Shown here in pieces: positions 6,416 through 11,306 of a stretch of DNA of 12,977 bases (the stretch's first letter is position 1; the number at the start of each line of letters is the position of its first letter). The stretch is from NCBI GenBank assembly GCA_002349055.1, contig DECD01000051.1, forward strand, positions 6,352-19,328. Direction: 5' to 3'. The notes under the pieces were generated by a model, which saw only the letters and a program-made list of their open reading frames with translations, was not told where the DNA came from and did no database searches. This DNA comes from Bacteroidales bacterium UBA2939 (lineage in GTDB: Bacteria > Bacteroidota > Bacteroidia > Bacteroidales > P3). A program made the position numbers and the translations under genes.

Positions 6416-6447
6416 CAAAGGTACAACCTTTTTTGATACTGACCAAA
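6416..6447 (-). promoter_or_regulatory. Bacteroidota-type promoter of the barrel gene
   Basis: On the minus strand TTTG (6447-6444) is followed after 20 bases by TACCTTTG (6423-6416), an exact fit to the -33/-7 pattern of the Bacteroidota primary sigma factor. Transcription would begin near 6409, giving an AT-rich leader of about 60 bases before the ATG at 6347. Confidence 0.8.
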
Positions 6448-6484
6448 TTTTTTTTCAGATTTAACAAAATTAATATGTTGAAAT

Positions 6485-6653
6485 TGAAAGAAAACCCCTA
6501 CGGGGTAGGGGTAATTTTTGTATTTGGCAGATGCTGTTAAAAGGAAATGCTTGTAGTGTATATTGCTATAAATTAATATCTTGTAGGTGTTTCCTTTTTA
6601 ATAGTCTCCCCAAGAGAGTGACATTGTTGATGCCCCGTAGGGGTTTTCTTTCA
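6485..6653. repeat. 169-bp nested inverted repeat with 21-bp perfect ends
   Basis: The ends 6485-6505 and 6633-6653 are perfect 21-bp reverse complements, beginning TGAAAGAAAACCCC and ending GGGGTTTTCTTTCA. Inside, AAAAGGAAA (6539-6547) pairs with TTTCCTTTT (6590-6598). No ORF of note is inside. No clear target-site duplication flanks it, so a MITE is possible but not shown. Together with the promoter at 6416-6447 it accounts for the 310-base gene-free stretch 6348-6657. Confidence 0.75.
6486..6512 (-). terminator. Possible terminator of the hydG transcript
   Basis: On the minus strand ACCCCTA (6512-6506), loop CCCCG and TAGGGGT (6500-6494) form a 7-bp GC-rich hairpin followed by TTTCTTTC. 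It lies about 150 bases after the hydG stop and before the barrel promoter. The same bases are one arm of the 21-bp inverted repeat, so the hairpin and the long-range stem exclude each other. Confidence 0.55.
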
Positions 6654-6657
6654 TTTT

Positions 6658-8088
6658 TTAGAAGTACAAGTCTCTTTCTCCGTCGCCAATCTTGCAAAGG
6701 TTGCCCTCGACGCGGCGTTTTAGTTCCTCTTTCGGGAAGGTTTGGGTCAACTCTTTGAGCAGACGCAAGCCTTTTTCCTTGGTGGCAGGGCTGGCATAGT
6801 CCTCCAGGTATTCGCGGAAGGTGAACATGGCGTTGGGTTTGCAATACTCCTTGATGAGGCCGGGCTTGGCCAGGTCCATGAAGTCGGCACCCACGCGGCC
6901 CTTGCGGTAGCAGCCGGTGCAGAAGGAGGGGATATAGCCGCCGTCGATCATCATGGAGATGACCTCGTCGAGCGAGCGGTGGTCGCCGAGGGTGAACTGG
7001 GCACCCGTGGAGCCGGTCTTCTCGTAGGGTTTGGCGGCGGTCTTGTCGCCTTCTTCGTCGTAGCCGCCGGGATTGGTCTCGGAGGCGGCGGAAATCTGGC
7101 TCACGCCGTAGCGCACCAGCTGGTCACGCAGCTCGGGACGCTCGCGCGTACTGATAATGATACCCGTATAGGGCATGGCGATGCGGATGATGGCGATGAT
7201 TTTCATGAAGTCCTTGTCGCTGACGGGGTGCGGGATGTTCTCGCGCTGGCTGAAGGGTGTGCCTTCGGCAGGTTCTATGCGGGGGAACGAGACGGTGTGG
7301 GGGCCGCAGCCATAGTCCTCTTCCAGATGGCGCGCATGCTCCATGATGGCGAGAATCTCAAAGCGGTAGTCCACCAGTCCGAACAAGGCGCCGATGCCCA
7401 CGTCGTTGATGCCGCCTTCCTGGGCGCGGTCCATGCAGGTGAGACGCCAGAGGTAGTCGGCCTTGGGGGTGCCGGCGGGGTGGAACTGGGCGTAGGCCAC
7501 CGGGTCGTAGGTCTCCTGGAAGCAGACATAGGTGCCAATCTTCTCGGCCTTGAGCTTGGCATAGTCCTCAACGCTCATGGGCGCCAGCTCGACGTTGATG
7601 CGGCGGATGGTGCTGCCCTTCTCGTCTTTGGCGGCGTAGGTGCGGCGGATGGCCTCAACCATGTAGTTGGCGTCGTTGCGAGGGCTTTCGCCGCAGATGA
7701 GCAGGGCGCGCTTGTGGCCCATGCGCAGCAGGTGCAGCGTCTCGGTCTCAATCTCGTCGAGGGTCAGGACTTTGCGTTTCAGCGCCTTGTTGTCTTTGCG
7801 GAAGCCGCAGTAGACGCAGTTGTTCACGCAGGCGTTGCCGGTGTAGATGGGTGCAAAGAGCACCAGGCGGCGGCCGTAGATTTCGTCTTTGCAGTATTCG
7901 GCGGTGTCGAGAATCTTCTGGATGCCGGCCTCGTCCTCGACGCTGAGGAGCTTGGCCACGTCCTCGAGGTTGAGGCCCTTGAGCTTGCGGGCTTTGTTGA
8001 GTATGTCGTTCAGCTGGCTCTCGGTGGGGGCGTTGTTCTCCAGCATGCCGTAGAGCTTGTCGCGGTCGATGAAATTTTGGTGTTTCAT
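6658..8088 (-). CDS. hydG: [FeFe]-hydrogenase H-cluster radical SAM maturase HydG
   Basis: A 476-residue radical SAM tyrosine lyase. It splits tyrosine to make the CO and cyanide ligands of the [FeFe]-hydrogenase H-cluster in the cytoplasm. The radical SAM cluster motif is Cys87-x3-Cys91-x2-Cys94 in NACVNNCVYCGF. The C-terminal CX2CX22C set (Cys390, Cys393, Cys416, in FCTGCYRKGRVG...EYCKPN) binds the auxiliary cluster and separates HydG from the related thiazole enzyme ThiH. Length fits HydG. It follows a TM1266-type regulator gene, itself typical of [FeFe]-hydrogenase loci, with 98 bases between. No hydE, hydF or hydrogenase structural gene is in the window. The start at 8088 gives the family N-terminus with an AT-rich leader. 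Confidence 0.95.
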   Translation of the reverse strand: MKHQNFIDRDKLYGMLENNAPTESQLNDILNKARKLKGLNLEDVAKLLSVEDEAGIQKILDTAEYCKDEIYGRRLVLFAPIYTGNACVNNCVYCGFRKDNKALKRKVLTLDEIETETLHLLRMGHKRALLICGESPRNDANYMVEAIRRTYAAKDEKGSTIRRINVELAPMSVEDYAKLKAEKIGTYVCFQETYDPVAYAQFHPAGTPKADYLWRLTCMDRAQEGGINDVGIGALFGLVDYRFEILAIMEHARHLEEDYGCGPHTVSFPRIEPAEGTPFSQRENIPHPVSDKDFMKIIAIIRIAMPYTGIIISTRERPELRDQLVRYGVSQISAASETNPGGYDEEGDKTAAKPYEKTGSTGAQFTLGDHRSLDEVISMMIDGGYIPSFCTGCYRKGRVGADFMDLAKPGLIKEYCKPNAMFTFREYLEDYASPATKEKGLRLLKELTQTFPKEELKRRVEGNLCKIGDGERDLYF

Positions 8089-8120
8089 GGTTTTTATTTT
8101 TTAGGATTAATTTGTTTCTT

Positions 8121-8191
8121 TTTTTTCTAGGCATTCCTAGGCATTTCTAGGTTTTCCTAGGTTTTCCTAGGTTTTCCTAGGCACCCCTAGG
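8121..8191. repeat. 10-bp CCTAGG tandem array between the regulator gene and hydG
   Basis: Seven units lie in exact 10-base register. CTAG ends at 8130, 8140, 8150, 8160, 8170, 8180 and 8190, with spacers GCATT, GTTTT or GCACC between them. The core CCTAGG is its own reverse complement, so each neighbouring pair (for example 8166-8171 and 8176-8181) can make a 6-bp stem with a four-base loop. The stop codon TAG of the regulator gene lies in the last unit (8187-8189). It sits within the presumed leader region of hydG in the two-gene transcript. Confidence 0.9.
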
Positions 8192-8429
8192 AGGCTAGTG
8201 CCGTTTTGCAGCTCAGGCCGTGCAGGCGGCCGAGGGGGCCGGTGAGGGCGTTGATTTGGTTCATGCTGCCCTCCACAATAAGCGACATCACCGCCACGGG
8301 ACGGTCGTGGAAAGGCAAACCCTGTCGACACAATATAATGTCGGCATGTTCAGAAAGAATCTGATTGACGGAAGGCGACACTTCGCGGTCGCGTATGAGT
8401 ATGGTTATCGTTCCTATTCTCTTCTCCAT
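8187..8429 (-). CDS. TM1266-family iron-only hydrogenase system regulator (ACT-like)
   Basis: An 80-residue protein matching the small ACT/NikR-like fold proteins annotated as putative iron-only hydrogenase system regulators (TM1266 type). It shows the typical opening MEKRIGTITILI, the middle ILSEHADIILCRQGLPF, and the end SLIVEGSMNQINALTGPLGRLHGLSCKTALA. The family is known by genome context with hydrogenase maturation genes; ligand and target are not established. It is the first gene of a minus-strand unit with hydG and has a good promoter at 8470-8499. Its TAG stop lies in the CCTAGG array. The assignment rests on overall likeness and on hydG next to it. Confidence 0.88.
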   Translation of the reverse strand: MEKRIGTITILIRDREVSPSVNQILSEHADIILCRQGLPFHDRPVAVMSLIVEGSMNQINALTGPLGRLHGLSCKTALAS

Positions 8430-8469
8430 CAGGTGTTAGGCTTTTGGATTAGACATCGGGTTAACATTG

Positions 8470-8499
8470 CAAATATACAAAATAAAATTGATATACAAA
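8470..8499 (-). promoter_or_regulatory. Promoter of the regulator-hydG unit
   Basis: On the minus strand TTTG (8499-8496) is followed after 18 bases by TATATTTG (8477-8470), matching the Bacteroidota pattern with a slightly short spacer. It lies about 40 bases before the regulator ATG and back to back with the plus-strand promoter at 8506-8536. Confidence 0.7.
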
Positions 8500-8505
8500 C
8501 TTTTT

Positions 8506-8536
8506 TTTGCCAGTTCAAATATTCTTCGTACTTTTG
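8506..8536 (+). promoter_or_regulatory. Promoter of the barrel gene at 8575
   Basis: TTTG (8506-8509), 19 bases, then TACTTTTG (8529-8536): an exact match to the Bacteroidota consensus in sequence and spacing. Transcription would start near 8543, leaving about 30 bases of AT-rich leader. Confidence 0.85.
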
Positions 8537-8574
8537 CACTTCGAAAAAAAATGAATAAATAAAGATATAACTAT

Positions 8575-9330
8575 ATGAAGAAAATCGCATTACTTGTTGT
8601 TGCTGTGTTTTTTGCAACTGTTTCGCAGGCCCAGTTCGTTATCGGTCTTCAAGGTGGCTACTATTGGCAGGAGAACAGCACCTCGGTGAATTCCGACAAG
8701 ACTACGTCGTCCTACATGGTGGGTGCCCTCCAGGTGGGCTACAAGGTCATGCCCAACCTTTATGTGGGTGTCATGGGTGGCTATGTGAACAGCGTGTTCG
8801 ACACGATGGATGTTGAGAAACACCAGTACTATTACAAGCCTTGGGGTATGAACATCGACGTCACCGACCACAACCGTCACAAGCTGCGCGAAGGCTGGCT
8901 GGTGGCTCCGCAGGTGAAATGGGAGTTTCTCCGTTTCGGCAACATGCACTTCAACCTGCTCTTGCAGGGTCAGCTGCGTATGCTGGGTGCCAACAAGTAC
9001 ACCGAGAGCTATATCACTGTGACCAAACCCAACCCCAACGAATACCTCGAAGAAGAGCCTTGGAACGACAAGATTTCCGACCTGACCTGGGGTGTCAGCA
9101 TCCGTCCCACACTCATCTATGAGTTCTCGGAGCACCTCAGCGCCGAGCTGATGCTCGACCTGCTGTCGATTGGCTACATCACCGAGACCGAGACCTACGA
9201 CCCGGAAATCAAAGGCATCGACCCCATCAAGAAGACTACCTCGGTGTTCTACGCCGGGCTCAACTCGTTCACCGATGTCCTCCGTTGGGAGAACACACTC
9301 CTCAAGCTTGGCTTCAACTGGACCTTCTAA
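8575..9330 (+). CDS. Outer membrane beta-barrel protein
   Basis: A 251-residue exported protein. The signal peptide is MKKIALLVVAVFFATVSQA with cleavage likely before QF. Amphipathic strands such as FVIGLQGGYYW, YMVGALQVGYKV and LYVGVMGGYV follow, and the chain ends TLLKLGFNWTF with a terminal Phe, typical of outer membrane barrels of roughly eight to ten strands. It is of the same broad kind as the gene at 5688-6347, but the sequences are not close by eye. Cargo or partner is unknown. It shares a transcript with the small secreted protein 12 bases downstream and ends at the strong terminator after it. Confidence 0.8.
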   Translation: MKKIALLVVAVFFATVSQAQFVIGLQGGYYWQENSTSVNSDKTTSSYMVGALQVGYKVMPNLYVGVMGGYVNSVFDTMDVEKHQYYYKPWGMNIDVTDHNRHKLREGWLVAPQVKWEFLRFGNMHFNLLLQGQLRMLGANKYTESYITVTKPNPNEYLEEEPWNDKISDLTWGVSIRPTLIYEFSEHLSAELMLDLLSIGYITETETYDPEIKGIDPIKKTTSVFYAGLNSFTDVLRWENTLLKLGFNWTF

Positions 9331-9342
9331 GGGTTATTGGAT

Positions 9343-9750
9343 ATGAAACGCGTTCTTTTCCTCTCGCTCCTGTTGCTGGCTGGTTTGGCCGCTTCGGCCC
9401 AAACCTACATCGGCACCATGAAAGTGGGCCAAGAAGTCCACAAGGATGTCTATATCAAGCTGACGGTGTCGGGCGATACCGCCACCATCTTCATCCACAA
9501 TGTCTTCATGGACCGTCTGGGACATTATAAGATTGACATCACCATCCCCGACATCCGTGTGGAAGAGATGCCGCAGCGTCAGGAACTCTGGTGCCGCAAC
9601 GTCGTACCGACTTTCAAAGATGAGGCTTATCCCGAATATTTGGTGCGGCAGCTGCAGGGCACCATTGCCGTGGGAGTGCTCAGTTTCTCGTGTACGATGG
9701 ATGAGACGCCGGTGACCTTCAGCGGAGTAATCAATAAAAGACTACGTTAA
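9343..9750 (+). CDS. Small exported beta-rich protein, possibly calycin/lipocalin-like
   Basis: A 135-residue protein with a signal peptide MKRVLFLSLLLLAGLAASA cut before QT. The mature part is short alternating beta strands (YIGTMKVGQEV, VYIKLTVSGDTATIFIHNV, YKIDITIPDIRV) and ends FSGVINKRLR. The pattern recalls the small calycin-like domain proteins of Bacteroidota, but I do not recognise a firm family. ATG at 9343 is preferred over the TTG two codons earlier because it gives the standard MKR signal peptide start. Only 12 bases separate it from the barrel gene, so the two are probably co-transcribed and may act together in the periplasm or outer membrane. Confidence 0.75.
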   Translation: MKRVLFLSLLLLAGLAASAQTYIGTMKVGQEVHKDVYIKLTVSGDTATIFIHNVFMDRLGHYKIDITIPDIRVEEMPQRQELWCRNVVPTFKDEAYPEYLVRQLQGTIAVGVLSFSCTMDETPVTFSGVINKRLR

Positions 9751-9754
9751 AGGA

Positions 9755-9796
9755 CAACAAAAAAGGCCGTCGCGATTGCGACGGCCTTTTTTGTTG
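9755..9796. terminator. Strong bidirectional terminator
   Basis: A perfect 19-bp stem (9755-9773 with 9778-9796) with loop GATT. The core GGCCGTCGC / GCGACGGCC is flanked by six A before and six T after, so both strands carry a U tract. It serves the plus-strand genes ending at 9750 and the minus-strand gene ending at 9804. Confidence 0.95.
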
Positions 9797-9803
9797 CATC
9801 TTT

Positions 9804-11276
9804 TTATTTCACGCGGAAGAGGTAGTCTTTCTCATTCAACTCTTGCCAGGTGGTGAGCAGCTGGCGGTAGCGGCTGTATTCGTCGGTGTCGATGACGCTC
9901 TTCTCAATCTTGAGGTTGCGGATCACGCGGAGCTTCTTGCCGCTCTGCTTGACGGTGAACTTCATGTTGCCGATGCCGGGGAAGTCGAACGACTGGTTGA
10001 TTCCACCGCCCACCAGCTTGAAGCCTTGGGGGAGGGTGAAGGTGACGTCGCTGTGGACATCGACGGCCTCGCCTACAAGGGGTGTTGTGCGGCTCAGGGT
10101 GAGGTATTTGGCGTTGGGACGGTCGCCGGGCAGCATGGGCAGGAGGCCGTGGAGGGCAAAGAATCCGTCGGTGAGGGTGTCGAGGTGCTTCGTGATGTCG
10201 ATGGTAGTGGTCACGTCGTAGTTGAACACCTCGTCTTTGGCCTCTCCGTTGACCTTGATGGGGTCTTTGTGGCGTACGTCGAGGAGGTATTCCACGGTGT
10301 CAATCATCACGCCCACCTGGTCGTATTTGTCACCCATGACTCGGGCGGTGTAGCCCTCGTTGTTGAGGACGGCGGCCAGGAAGACGGCTTTGTCGGTGGC
10401 GGTGCCGCAGCCCGTGGCCCATACCTCGAAGGGGGTGGAGTGGACATAGCCCAGATGCGAGGGGTGGATGTCGTTGAGGTGGATGTTGTCGACCACATAG
10501 TTGCGGATGTGGGTGATGTCTTCCTTGGCGTCACCACTTTTCATCAGCTGGCCAACGACATCGGCGGCGCCGTTGAAGGACTGTTGGTCGAAGGCGGGGG
10601 TGTGTTCGGGGGCACCGTTGAAGATGTGCAGGGTGGGAATGATGTCGGCGGGCATGAAAGGCTCACGCGGCGCTTGGGGAATGTTGCGGAAGGTATAGGG
10701 GGTGCTGCCTGCGGTGGGGAGGTACTGCTTGCCGATGGTGTCGTAGTTCACGGCGTAGGAGCTCTTGTTGTTCACCACCACCTCGAGTTTCTCGATGGGG
10801 CATTCGCGTTGCAGGGGGACGTATTCGTAGAGGAGGTCGTACTGGCGGTGGATGGTGTAGTCGACCACGATGACGCAGCCTATCTCCATGCCGGTGTGTA
10901 CCATCGCCAATTCGCGCATGTGGTTGAAGCGGCCGCAGTCGGCACACTCGGACGGCAGCTGGTAGACGAAGGCGTTCTGCGGCATGTCGACGCGTTTGCC
11001 GTCGAGCTGAATGGTGTAGACCTCGTTGATGGTCAGTTCCTCGAGGTCGGGGTTGTAGACCACAAAGGTCTCGCCCTTGTCGGCGTAGGCTGTGAGGGCG
11101 CGGTTGCGGAGAATCTGCACCTCGTGGCGGTAGTGGAAGTCGCTGGTGCCGTCGGCGTTGACGGTCCACTCGTAGCGCAGCAGCTTGTATTGGGCGTCGG
11201 GCTGCTGGGCTTTAAGAATTGAAAATTGAAAATTGAAAATTGAAAATATCGCGGCGGCGAAAAGTATCTTTTTCAT
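9804..11276 (-). CDS. DUF3857/transglutaminase-like exported protein, catalytic His apparently lost
   Basis: A 490-residue protein with a signal peptide of about 23 residues (ending ...SILKA before QQPDAQ). An N-terminal beta-rich part follows, of DUF3857 type, with RHEVQILRNRALTAY and later EYVPLQRECPIEKLEVVVNN. Next comes a transglutaminase-like core at about 250-335. The nucleophile position is Cys290 in ATGCGTATDKAVFL and the Asp position is Asp333 in YLLDV. Where its neighbour and the family have NH before a hydrophobic strand, this protein reads DQ (319-320), so the His seems replaced by Gln320. It may therefore be a non-catalytic paralogue. The signal peptide codons contain four 7-bp repeats. 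Function is unknown; likely periplasmic. It lies 30 bases after the next gene and is probably co-transcribed with it. Confidence 0.8.
   Translation of the reverse strand: MKKILFAAAIFSIFNFQFSILKAQQPDAQYKLLRYEWTVNADGTSDFHYRHEVQILRNRALTAYADKGETFVVYNPDLEELTINEVYTIQLDGKRVDMPQNAFVYQLPSECADCGRFNHMRELAMVHTGMEIGCVIVVDYTIHRQYDLLYEYVPLQRECPIEKLEVVVNNKSSYAVNYDTIGKQYLPTAGSTPYTFRNIPQAPREPFMPADIIPTLHIFNGAPEHTPAFDQQSFNGAADVVGQLMKSGDAKEDITHIRNYVVDNIHLNDIHPSHLGYVHSTPFEVWATGCGTATDKAVFLAAVLNNEGYTARVMGDKYDQVGVMIDTVEYLLDVRHKDPIKVNGEAKDEVFNYDVTTTIDITKHLDTLTDGFFALHGLLPMLPGDRPNAKYLTLSRTTPLVGEAVDVHSDVTFTLPQGFKLVGGGINQSFDFPGIGNMKFTVKQSGKKLRVIRNLKIEKSVIDTDEYSRYRQLLTTWQELNEKDYLFRVK
11217..11247 (-). repeat. 7-bp repeat (four copies) inside the signal peptide codons
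   Basis: Four perfect copies of AATTGAA (plus-strand reading) from 11217 to 11244, plus AAT. On the coding strand they spell roughly residues 10-20 (IFSIFNFQFSI), the hydrophobic core of the signal peptide. Gain or loss of one copy shifts the reading frame because seven is not a multiple of three. Confidence 0.95.
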
Positions 11277-11306
11277 AACTATTATCTGTTATCTATTATC
11301 TATTAA
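11277..11306 (-). repeat. 7-bp AATAGAT array filling the gap between two genes
   Basis: On the minus strand AATAGAT, AATAGAT, AACAGAT, AATAGTT run directly into the ATG of the gene at 11276. Four 7-base units plus two bases fill the 30-base gap between the two transglutaminase-like genes, so no ordinary ribosome-binding sequence is present. Confidence 0.8.

Noticed and set aside
6531..6758. Small plus-strand ORF in the nested repeat
   Set aside because: Crosses the inverted repeat and the end of hydG, and has no recognisable product.
6658..8088. ThiH or BioB instead of HydG
   Set aside because: The C-terminal CX2CX22C set and the adjacent TM1266-type regulator point to HydG.
6742..8130. Long plus-strand frame across hydG
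   Set aside because: Ala/Val/Gly/His-rich shadow of the minus-strand gene.
9843..11222. Long plus-strand frame across the transglutaminase-like gene
   Set aside because: Val/Gly/Asp-rich shadow with no start context or family likeness.
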